Shown here: one piece after another, positions 16,621 through 22,653 of the stretch
Position numbering within the stretch: the stretch's first letter is position 1
Layout: each line of letters starts with the position of its first letter
Assembly (NCBI GenBank): GCA_964632175.1
Contig: CAZWBJ010000007.1
Coordinates: 1 to 51,611 of the forward strand
Length of the DNA: 51,611 bases
Reading direction: 5' to 3'
Source of the DNA: JAWBSP01 sp964632175
GTDB taxonomy: Archaea > Hadarchaeota > Hadarchaeia > Hadarchaeales > JAWBSP01
Notes under the pieces: model-generated
What the model was told of the DNA's origin: nothing
Seen by the model: only the letters and a program-made list of their open reading frames with translations
Databases searched by the model: none
Position numbers and translations under genes: made by a program

Positions 16621-17406
16621 ATGCCGACTTTCGAACCAACTGGGGAAAAAGAGGTGACTAAAGCGATAGTAGGCGAATTCATGAAGGACTTCCAGCGGTA
16701 CGCGGAGTGTGACGTGATCGTCGTTGGAGGTGGTCCAAGTGGTTTGATGGCGGCGAAAGGACTTGCTGAACGGGGGGTCAAGGTGCTTGTTATAGAAAGG
16801 AACAATTATCTCGGTGGGGGGTTTTGGATCGGGGGTTATCTGATGAACAAGATAACCGTCAGGGCCCCGGCTCAAAAGGTATTGGATGAATTGGGTGTTC
16901 CTTATTTCGAGTCATCGAAAGGTCTTTACGTTGCGGATGCTCCCCACGCTTGCTCGAGGCTCATAGCAGCAGCATGTGACGCTGGAGCGAAGATCTTGAA
17001 CATGACCTTGATCGAGGACATAGTACTGCATGAAAATCGTGTTAGTGGAGTGGTGGTGAATTGGACTCCCATAACTTCACTTCCTAGGGAGCTGACCTGT
17101 GTCGATCCGGTTGGGCTTGAGGCGAAGTTCGTGGTGGACGCCACCGGCCACGAGGCGGCCGTGGTTAGACTGCTCGAAAGGAGGGGTTTGATCAAAGTTC
17201 CCGGATATGGGGCGATGTGGGTCGAGCGCTCGGAAGATTTGGTGGTTGAGCACACGGGAGAGGTCTACCCTGGTCTGATCGTTGCGGGGATGGCCGTCAC
17301 AACCGTCTATGGTTTACCGAGAATGGGCCCGACGTTCGGCGCGATGCTCATGAGCGGACAAAAGGCAGCCGAGATCGTTAGTAAAAAACTTCACGAGGTC
17401 GGATAA
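16621..17406 (+). CDS. thi4: Thiamine thiazole synthase, archaeal Thi4 (Cys-type)
   Basis: A 261-residue Thi4 with the dinucleotide-binding loop DVIVVGGGPSGLMAAKGLAE (residues 31-50), ERNNYLGGGFWIGGY, a central VVNWTPITSLPRELTCVDP and VVDATGHEAAVV. Thi4 makes the ADP-thiazole precursor of thiamine from NAD, glycine and sulfur. In yeast the sulfur comes from the enzyme's own Cys205; in Methanocaldococcus-type enzymes that position is His and sulfide is the donor. Here Cys160 (TCVDP) sits at that position, as in haloarchaeal Thi4. The related ribose-1,5-bisphosphate isomerase family is the alternative. A decayed partial copy lies at 22522-22637. Confidence 0.9.
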   Translation: MPTFEPTGEKEVTKAIVGEFMKDFQRYAECDVIVVGGGPSGLMAAKGLAERGVKVLVIERNNYLGGGFWIGGYLMNKITVRAPAQKVLDELGVPYFESSKGLYVADAPHACSRLIAAACDAGAKILNMTLIEDIVLHENRVSGVVVNWTPITSLPRELTCVDPVGLEAKFVVDATGHEAAVVRLLERRGLIKVPGYGAMWVERSEDLVVEHTGEVYPGLIVAGMAVTTVYGLPRMGPTFGAMLMSGQKAAEIVSKKLHEVG

Positions 17407-17943
17407 AAGGTTACCAAGAGTCCACCTGTAGGAAGACCCTCAAGACCCTCGACCTGCAGGAAATCGCTCGCTATTTAAAAGACAAGTTTGGTAAGATCTC
17501 CATCGCTACCAAAATTTTTTTCGGGGGTGTAAGGGTAAGCACAGAAATGCAGTGGCAGCACTTCAAAGGTTCTTGCCATCAGGGGGAGGACATAGGCGAA
17601 TCGATACCGCCCGAGACCGAGCAGACACTTTCCCTCTCTTCATCCTAGATGGAATTCAGCTCAAATCTCTTAAGCAATAAAGAATTCCAACCACGATGCT
17701 TGGTTGTATGGCTATCATTCTTCAACACCCTGCTTTGACTGGTACAACCGATAACGTTCTTGATAGAGTTAATTTGAGCGAGTCATCTAGTTTTTCCTCT
17801 GACCGGCCGCGCGCGATTGAAAGAAAAGAGTGAAATGAAAAGCCCTACTAAAAGGAAAGACCGAACGCCAAGCCAAATGAATCGGCTTTGAGCGAGTGAT
17901 TTACCTCAACCTTTTTCTCTATCCCAACGTCGGCATGAGTTCC
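17407..17943. other. Convergent intergenic region with decayed sequence
   Basis: No convincing gene fills the 537 bp between thi4 and the convergent SepCysS gene. A 78-codon frame without a start (17415-17648, plus) contains protein-like text LDLQEIARYLKDKFGKIS and may be a gene remnant I cannot identify. A T-run (17514-17522) may terminate thi4. Near 17812-17848 lies a copy of the nadA tail. The remainder is AT-rich with no clear signal. Confidence 0.5.
17812..17848 (+). repeat. Copy of the 3' end and flank of nadA
   Basis: The segment from GCGATTGAAAGAAAAG through GTGAAATGAAAAGCCCTA matches 22119-22154, which spans the last codon and stop of nadA plus its downstream flank. There are about three differences over 36 bp. 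Upstream of the match, similarity to nadA fades quickly. Confidence 0.75.
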
Positions 17944-19131
17944 TCAACTTTTCTCAGTAACTTCTATCCCATACTTTCTGGCTATATCTTGGAATGCCTC
18001 CGAGAGGTATTTTATCTGCTTCCAGGTCAGCCCATAGGTATTCAGCCTCCACCTCTTGGTGGCCCCGGGGAACTCGCCGACTATCCTTCTTTCCTTCAGT
18101 TCATCGCTGAGGAAAAATCCCTTCCTCTTATGCTTTCGTGCAATCAGGTCAAAACTCTGCGTTGTGTCTACTTTTGTTAGTGTATGTTTTCTCGGCATTT
18201 CGCTGAGTACCTTGTTTCCCTTGATTTTCAAGAACTCCTCCAAGAAGTAATTAATTTTCTTGAGCTCCTCGTCCCACCTTTTGACCCTCTCCTTCACTGC
18301 TGGGAAGCTTGCCATCATGGCGATGATGTTTGCACCCATCAAGGTGCAACCAAGCATCTCCACTTCTTTGATGCCGAACTTCCTCCCCGTCACATCCCCG
18401 ACCATTTGAGTTGTCCTGAAAACCTTATCCGCCCATTCTTTCGTGCAGGCCAGAATTCCGGAAGGTGCAGGCGAAGCAAAGCTTTTATGCCCGGACCCCA
18501 CTAGAAAGTCGACACCCATTTCCTTTCCGTTTACGGGCATCACACCCAAGGAATAAGCGCTGTTACATAGAAGCGGGATACCGTAGTCCCTAGCTACTTT
18601 AGCAATCCCGCGTACATCGTGTTCATTTCCCAGCATGTAATCAAAGTGGTCTATCATTATCAAGGCCGGAAGTTTGCCCGTTTCCTTCTTCACCTTTTCT
18701 ATTTTTTCCGCTGTGGCTTCCGCCGTGATGACGTTGTTTCGGTTGAGGGGCACCTCCCTAGCAACAGCGCCGGCATCCTCAACCGCTAGGAATTCCGTGT
18801 AATGAGCCAGAGAGGAGAGAATAACCGAATCGCCAGGCTTAACGAGCGATGAGACCACGGCTTGAAATCCCCTCCTCGCCCCTGGCACAACCCTGACCTC
18901 ATCCATCCCCACGAACTTTGCCAGCTCAGCGTGGAATTCCTCTATGGGTGGCCTCTTGATTTTATCGAGCCTAAACGGTTCCCTGCACCAATCGCAGACC
19001 GAATAGCCATCTCCATATGCGATCAGAGCTTTCATGGCCTCCGGTGTAAGTCTGCCGCCGGCTTGGATGGGATGAATATTTATGAAGAGCTCCTCCCTAG
19101 CTCGGATTTCGATATCTTTAAGGATGTACAT
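17944..19131 (-). CDS. pscS: O-phosphoseryl-tRNA:Cys-tRNA synthase (SepCysS)
   Basis: The 395-residue PLP enzyme converts Sep-tRNA(Cys) to Cys-tRNA(Cys) using a sulfur donor. This is the tRNA-dependent cysteine route of many anaerobic archaea. The protein shows NIHPIQAGGRLTPEA near the N-terminus and the CDWC pair (Cys46, Cys49). It also has the phosphate-binding VPGARRGFQAV, DHFDYMLGNEHD, the PLP lysine in GSGHKSFASP (Lys216) and the third family cysteine in GILACTKEW (Cys229). All three cysteines implicated in sulfur or Fe-S chemistry are present. SepRS, which makes Sep-tRNA, is not in the window. The gene overlaps the SepCysE-like gene by 14 bp downstream of tRNA-Cys. Confidence 0.96.
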   Translation of the reverse strand: MYILKDIEIRAREELFINIHPIQAGGRLTPEAMKALIAYGDGYSVCDWCREPFRLDKIKRPPIEEFHAELAKFVGMDEVRVVPGARRGFQAVVSSLVKPGDSVILSSLAHYTEFLAVEDAGAVAREVPLNRNNVITAEATAEKIEKVKKETGKLPALIMIDHFDYMLGNEHDVRGIAKVARDYGIPLLCNSAYSLGVMPVNGKEMGVDFLVGSGHKSFASPAPSGILACTKEWADKVFRTTQMVGDVTGRKFGIKEVEMLGCTLMGANIIAMMASFPAVKERVKRWDEELKKINYFLEEFLKIKGNKVLSEMPRKHTLTKVDTTQSFDLIARKHKRKGFFLSDELKERRIVGEFPGATKRWRLNTYGLTWKQIKYLSEAFQDIARKYGIEVTEKS

Positions 19132-19327
19132 CCCCCAACAGCTCCTTTTCGATGATTTTTAGACTTTCCTTGACTGTTTCCAAGATTTTTTTAACCTTTC
19201 CCCTCTGCTCTTCGTCGAGTTCGTAAGTAGGCTTCGTATCTCTGAAAATTTGTCTGAGGTCGGTCAAAGCGAACAGCGCTCTAAAGGTTTCCTCAACAGC
19301 TTTCTCACCTCTACGGGACTCTTTCAT
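19118..19327 (-). CDS. Short SepCysE-like scaffold protein (N-terminal domain only)
   Basis: A 69-residue, mostly helical protein contains ETFRALFALTDLRQIFRDTK and a charged C-terminal helix. From the helical character and position directly before SepCysS, I infer the N-terminal module of SepCysE, the scaffold that links SepRS and SepCysS. Full-length methanogen SepCysE is about 200 residues with a further tRNA-binding domain, which is missing here. A strong ribosome binding site (GGAGG, 8 nt upstream) marks the ATG at 19327. The identification rests on context and a remembered motif, not on a search. If wrong, it is still a small coding gene of the same operon. Confidence 0.6.
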   Translation of the reverse strand: MKESRRGEKAVEETFRALFALTDLRQIFRDTKPTYELDEEQRGKVKKILETVKESLKIIEKELLGDVHP

Positions 19328-19359
19328 CAGTTACCCTCCTTTCCATTTTTAGAGTTAGG

Positions 19360-19431
19360 AGCCGGGAGCCGGATTTGCACCGGCGTAAAGCGGGTCTGCA
19401 GCCCACCGCCTAACTCCTCGGCCATCCCGGC
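19360..19431 (-). tRNA. tRNA-Cys (anticodon GCA)
   Basis: On the minus strand the acceptor stem GCCGGGA/TCCCGGC, the anticodon arm GTGGG-CTGCAGA-CCCGC (GCA) and the T stem GCCGG/CCGGC fold into a 72-nt tRNA. The discriminator is U, the identity base of tRNA-Cys. The T loop is TGCAAAT, with G at the near-universal pseudouridine-55 position. It lies 32 nt upstream of the SepCysE-like start codon on the same strand, with no T-run in between. Confidence 0.93.
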
Positions 19432-19450
19432 TCATTTAGCTGTTATAAAG

Positions 19451-19460
19451 ATATTTAAGG
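19451..19460 (-). promoter_or_regulatory. TATA box for the tRNA-Cys/SepCysS unit
   Basis: On the minus strand CCTTAAATAT is centred about 24 nt before the tRNA-Cys 5' end. No other TATA-like box is seen between the tRNA and the SepCysE-like gene, so it may serve all three genes. Confidence 0.55.
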
Positions 19461-19526
19461 CTTTCGGTTAACGAGGATAACAAAGGTCGCAAATCGAGGG
19501 AAGCTCTAATACAATTCGCAGATTCC

Positions 19527-20729
19527 TTACAGTAGGGTTTTCACGATTTCCGCAACGGTTTCGACCAGTTTCTCCATTTCCTCCTGGGTGTTGTAGATGT
19601 ATACCGATGCCCTAACGGAACCTTCCGGTCTTTTCAGCAGTTCCCTGTGCAGGGGCATCGCGCAGTGGTGTCCGGACCTGACCATGATGTTGGCTGATTC
19701 ATCCAAAATGGTGGCCACGGTGTGGGGATCCATCCCCTTCACGTTGAACGAAATTATGCCGCTCCTCCTGTTCACATCCGGACCGTAAACTTCCACACCC
19801 TGAATGTCCTTCAGCCCCCAGTATACACTTTTGATGAGCGCCCTTTCATGCTCCACAATGGAATCGAACCCTATTCTGGTTAGATACCTCGCGGCCTCAC
19901 CCAACCCGATGGCTTCTGCGATCGGAGGTGTCCCCGCTTCAAACCTCGCCGGTGGTTCACCCAATTTATAATCGTCGGAGGTAACCTCTTCTATGGTTCC
20001 TCCACCTATGCAGAGTGGTTCCAGTGTGTCAAGTGCTTTCTCCTTTACATACAGCACCCCGACCCCGGTGGGGCCCAACATCTTGTGACCTGAGAAGGCC
20101 AGATAAGTACATCCAAGTTTTCCGACATCTACACCCATGTGCGGAACAGACTGAGCCCCGTCCACCAGTATCTCGGCGCCATGCTCCTGCGCAATTTTTG
20201 CCACCTCTTCGACCGGCAGGATGACTCCCAGGACGTTTGAAACATGGGCGAGCGCCACCAATCTGGTTTTATCGTCTATCGCCTTCTCGAAATCTCGGAT
20301 GTCGAACAGCCCCTCCCGATTCGGTTTGACGACCTCCAGCTCGACACCCAGCCTCCTCAACCTTTGCCAAACGATGAGGTTCGAGTGGTGTTCTAGAAGC
20401 GTTGTGACAACTTTGTCGCCCTTCTTCCACTTTATTCCATTGGCCACGATGTTTATGCTCTCGGTGGTATTTCTCGTGAATATAACTTCGGCCTTGGATT
20501 TCGCGTTTATCAATCTGCTGACCTCGGCACGCGCGGCGTCTAGCTCCTCGCTGGCTTTCCGCGATAACCTGTGGACTCCTCGCTCCACGTTCGTCCTGTA
20601 CTCGCGGTAGAATTCCAACATCTTGCTGATTACGGGTTCGGGCGTCAGGCTGCTCGACGCATTATCCAAATAAATAATTCCCGAGCTAAGGATCGGAAAA
20701 TCCATCCTGATTTTTTGTGCGTGGAGCAT
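19527..20729 (-). CDS. sufS: Cysteine desulfurase, SufS/CsdA type
   Basis: A 400-residue class V aminotransferase-fold PLP enzyme. It has YLDNASSSLTPEPV, TEHHSN-like LLEHHSNLIVWQ, the PLP lysine in FSGHKMLGPTG (Lys216) and the catalytic cysteine in MVRSGHHCAMPL (Cys356). The group-II arrangement and single Cys in the RSGHHC motif are typical of SufS. It releases sulfur from cysteine as a persulfide for Fe-S clusters, thiolation or possibly Thi4 and SepCysS. No SufU or SufE partner is adjacent. The gene follows a 53-residue ThiF-N-like open frame on the same strand. Confidence 0.93.
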   Translation of the reverse strand: MLHAQKIRMDFPILSSGIIYLDNASSSLTPEPVISKMLEFYREYRTNVERGVHRLSRKASEELDAARAEVSRLINAKSKAEVIFTRNTTESINIVANGIKWKKGDKVVTTLLEHHSNLIVWQRLRRLGVELEVVKPNREGLFDIRDFEKAIDDKTRLVALAHVSNVLGVILPVEEVAKIAQEHGAEILVDGAQSVPHMGVDVGKLGCTYLAFSGHKMLGPTGVGVLYVKEKALDTLEPLCIGGGTIEEVTSDDYKLGEPPARFEAGTPPIAEAIGLGEAARYLTRIGFDSIVEHERALIKSVYWGLKDIQGVEVYGPDVNRRSGIISFNVKGMDPHTVATILDESANIMVRSGHHCAMPLHRELLKRPEGSVRASVYIYNTQEEMEKLVETVAEIVKTLL

Positions 20730-20730
20730 C

Positions 20731-20892
20731 TTACTGCGTGGGGTATTCTAGAATTCGCGGAATCGCATCATAAATTTGCAACGCTTGTTTTTCTCCTTCA
20801 ACACCTTTAGCCAACATGTTCCAAGCCACGGAGATCTCTTTCATGACTATTTGCCTCGAATATCTCTCCAACTCCTCTTTCGTCAGCGACAT
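20731..20892 (-). CDS. 53-residue protein with a ThiF/MoeB-like N-terminal segment
   Basis: Starting at ATG 20892, the frame encodes a 53-residue protein opening MSLTKEELERYSRQIVMKEI. That text matches the first helix of ThiF/MoeB/HesA E1-like enzymes (EELERYSRQI). The nucleotide-binding GxGGxG region that should follow is absent, and the rest (SVAWNMLAKGVEGEKQAL) is unlike an E1. Immediately upstream lies a decayed ThiS/MoaD tail. It is either a remnant of a ThiS-ThiF gene pair or a small protein evolved from one. Its stop codon overlaps the sufS start region within 2 bp. Confidence 0.5.
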   Translation of the reverse strand: MSLTKEELERYSRQIVMKEISVAWNMLAKGVEGEKQALQIYDAIPRILEYPTQ

Positions 20893-20990
20893 CAAAACTT
20901 ACTGTAGGGAGGATTAAGATTTCATCTCCATCGGATAAGGGTATATCCAAATTTTCAAGAAGCGCACATTTCTGTTGATGAAAAAGGTCA
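20893..20990 (-). pseudogene. Remnant of a ThiS/MoaD-type sulfur carrier gene (3' end)
   Basis: Minus-strand translation gives FINRNVRFL in one frame, continued after a frameshift by ENLDIPLSDGDEILILPTVSF. This is the C-terminal pattern of ThiS/MoaD ubiquitin-like proteins (VNxRxVRFLxGLDxPLxDGDEVxILPxVxG). The expected Gly-Gly end is lost and the frame runs on. The 5' half of the gene is missing. It lies directly before the ThiF-N-like frame, the usual order of such gene pairs. Confidence 0.55.
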
Positions 20991-21121
20991 AGGATCTCTC
21001 CAAAAGACTGAGAGAGGCTGGTTATTCCGTCAATAAGGCCCCGTTTGGTTGGGAAAAAGCCTTCTCGTTGACTTCAAAAGGCCATCCGTTAGCGGAATCC
21101 TTCAGAAACATCAAACCGTGA
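20978..21121 (+). CDS. Possible 47-residue protein, unknown
   Basis: ATG 20978 opens a 47-residue frame beginning MKKVKDLSKRLREAGYSV and ending SFRNIKP. The composition is protein-like (amphipathic first helix) but there is no clear ribosome binding site, and it partly overlaps the ThiS remnant antisense. It may be a fragment of a larger decayed gene. Confidence 0.25.
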   Translation: MKKVKDLSKRLREAGYSVNKAPFGWEKAFSLTSKGHPLAESFRNIKP

Positions 21122-21144
21122 AAAGATGTCGGGTTGAGCCGCCG

Positions 21145-21194
21145 ATCCCGTACCTTTCACTAAAGGTACTAATCTCGGGATTAGATTTTTCTAA
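21145..21194 (+). promoter_or_regulatory. Chain of three overlapping inverted repeats before nadA
   Basis: GTACCTTT-CACT-AAAGGTAC (21150-21169), CTAATC-TCGG-GATTAG (21169-21184) and TTAGA-TTTT-TCTAA (21181-21194) follow each other up to the nadA ATG at 21195. An outer pair ATCCCG/CGGGAT (21145-21150 and 21176-21181) encloses the first. Neighbouring hairpins share bases, so they cannot all form at once. The arrangement suggests an operator or an RNA switch controlling nadA. Confidence 0.6.
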
Positions 21195-22127
21195 ATGGAT
21201 ACAGCAGAGTTGACCGAAAAAATTGCCAGGCTGAAAAAGGAGAAAAATGCCGTGATCCTCGCACACAACTACCAGCGCCCGGAGATACAGCTGGTAGCCG
21301 ATTTCTTGGGGGACTCGCTGGAGCTGGCCAGGGCCTCTGCAAAGGTTGAAGCGGATCTGGTCGTTTTCGCCGGGGTTGACTTCATGGCAGAAATGGCAGC
21401 GATGCTGAACCCGGATAAAACCGTGGTGATACCTGATCCGGAAGCCCGATGCCCGATGGCCGCCCAGCTCCCCGCGCAGGTCGTGCTTGAGGCCAGGAAG
21501 AAATACCCCAAGGCAGCTGTGGTTCTCTACGTTAACACGCTGGCTGAGGCCAAGGCGGAGTCGGATGTTGCCTGTACTTCGGCGAACTCGCCACAGATAG
21601 TGAACGCGCTCGATGAGGATGTCGTGTTGTTTGGTCCAGATAGGAACCTGGCTTGGTTTGTGCAACGGCGCTCCGATAAACGGATCATCCCAATCCCCGA
21701 GAACGGATATTGTTACGTTCACAAGATGTTCTCGCCGGCCGACGTTGCTCTCTTGAAGGCAAAATACCCTGATGCGGAGGTGCTCGTCCATCCGGAATGT
21801 GACCCAGAAGTTCAACAACTGGCAACGCACATCTGCAGCACGAGCCAAATGGTGCTCCGCTCGAAGGCATCACCCGCCAAGCGGTTCATCATCGCGACAG
21901 AGGTCGGTTTGATCGAACGGCTGAGGAGGGAAAACCCCAACAAAGAGTTCATCCCCGCTCTCGACTCCGCAATTTGCCAGCAGATGAAAAAGCACACGCT
22001 TGAAAAGATTTATCTAGCATTGCGGGACGAAAGGCATGTGGTAAGGGTCCCGGAACATATTGCCGAGCGTGCTCGTGTAACTATTGAGCGCATGCTCGAA
22101 CTTTCCGGGAGGGCCACACGCGATTAA
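21195..22127 (+). CDS. nadA: Quinolinate synthase
   Basis: A 310-residue NadA, which condenses iminoaspartate with dihydroxyacetone phosphate to quinolinate for NAD synthesis. The N-terminal HNYQRPEIQ, FMAEMAAML and HPECDPEV motifs are present. The three [4Fe-4S] ligands fit Cys86 (ARCPMAA), Cys173 (GYCYVHK) and Cys261 (AICQQMK), with the usual spacing of about 87. NadB/aspartate dehydrogenase and NadC are not in the window. The start ATG follows a chain of inverted repeats. A copy of its tail is at 17812-17848. Confidence 0.95.
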   Translation: MDTAELTEKIARLKKEKNAVILAHNYQRPEIQLVADFLGDSLELARASAKVEADLVVFAGVDFMAEMAAMLNPDKTVVIPDPEARCPMAAQLPAQVVLEARKKYPKAAVVLYVNTLAEAKAESDVACTSANSPQIVNALDEDVVLFGPDRNLAWFVQRRSDKRIIPIPENGYCYVHKMFSPADVALLKAKYPDAEVLVHPECDPEVQQLATHICSTSQMVLRSKASPAKRFIIATEVGLIERLRRENPNKEFIPALDSAICQQMKKHTLEKIYLALRDERHVVRVPEHIAERARVTIERMLELSGRATRD

Positions 22128-22154
22128 AGAAAATGAGTGAAATGAAAAGCCCTA
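22119..22154 (+). repeat. nadA end and flank, duplicated at 17812-17848
   Basis: This 36-bp segment spans the final nadA codons and the flank AAAGAAAATGAGTGAAATGAAAAGCCCTA. Its near copy lies downstream of thi4. Confidence 0.75.
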
Positions 22155-22307
22155 GGCACACTTCCCACACTCTCTGAGGCGCATCTGATGTGCTCTTTCC
22201 ACATACCTCGCATATCGCGGCACTCTCATTCGACCACTCATTGAAACTTAACAATGTTATAATAGGTAGTAGGGGAAACCGGTTTAATCCAATTTGCGAA
22301 CTAACAT

Positions 22308-22553
22308 ATGAGATTGCTTCACCCCTCTGAAATCAAATCGTTGAGAATAAAAATGGGTTTGACCCAAGCCCAACTGGCAAAGCTCGCCGGGATAACTCAA
22401 GCGTACGTGGCAAAAATTGAAGCCGGTGAAGCCGATCCAAGGGCTTCAACGCTCGAACGGCTCTCCGCGGTTCTCCTGCGAGGTAAGGAAGAAAAACCAC
22501 TCACCGCAGGACAGAGCGGTAATGAAAGACTTGGTGCACGGAGTGTGACGTGA
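22308..22553 (+). CDS. Xre-type HTH regulator, truncated (CBS-domain family without the CBS part)
   Basis: Residues 5-57 form a classic helix-turn-helix: IKSLRIKMGLTQAQLAKLAG then ITQAYVAKIEAGEADPRAS. This strongly resembles the N-terminus of archaeal regulators that carry two C-terminal CBS domains. After about residue 60 the family similarity stops and the frame runs into the thi4 relic, where it ends at residue 81. The C-terminal sensor is therefore missing. It may be a surviving small DNA-binding protein or a broken gene. Neighbours nadA and thi4 relic hint that it once controlled cofactor genes, which is only inference. Confidence 0.65.
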   Translation: MRLLHPSEIKSLRIKMGLTQAQLAKLAGITQAYVAKIEAGEADPRASTLERLSAVLLRGKEEKPLTAGQSGNERLGARSVT

Positions 22554-22637
22554 TCGCGTTGGAGTCTGATGAACTAGATAACCGTCGGGGCCCCGGCTCA
22601 AAAAAATCATCAGCGAAAAACTCGCGAAATCAAGTAA
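22522..22637 (+). pseudogene. Relic of thi4 with large internal deletions
   Basis: Three blocks align in order with thi4. ATGAAAGACTT...CGGAGTGTGACGTGATCG (22522-22563) matches 16681-16728. CTGATGAACTAGATAACCGTC...GGCCCCGGCTCAAAA (22566-22603) matches thi4 near 16839-16877. A tail reading ATCAGCGAAAAACTCGCG up to TAA 22635-22637 resembles the thi4 C-terminus (AAEIVSKKL). The middle roughly 500 bp are deleted and the frame is broken by stops. Confidence 0.8.
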
Positions 22638-22653
22638 AGAAATCACAACTTTG

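Noticed and set aside
21111..21848. 245-codon minus-strand frame opposite nadA
   Set aside because: It is antisense to a well conserved nadA. Its text is Arg/His-rich and matches no family.
22153..22245. Minus-strand CxxC text (AICEVCGKSTSDAPQRVWEVC) after nadA
   Set aside because: It resembles part of a zinc ribbon, but there is no start codon in a good context and the frame runs into nadA antisense. It is too short to call.
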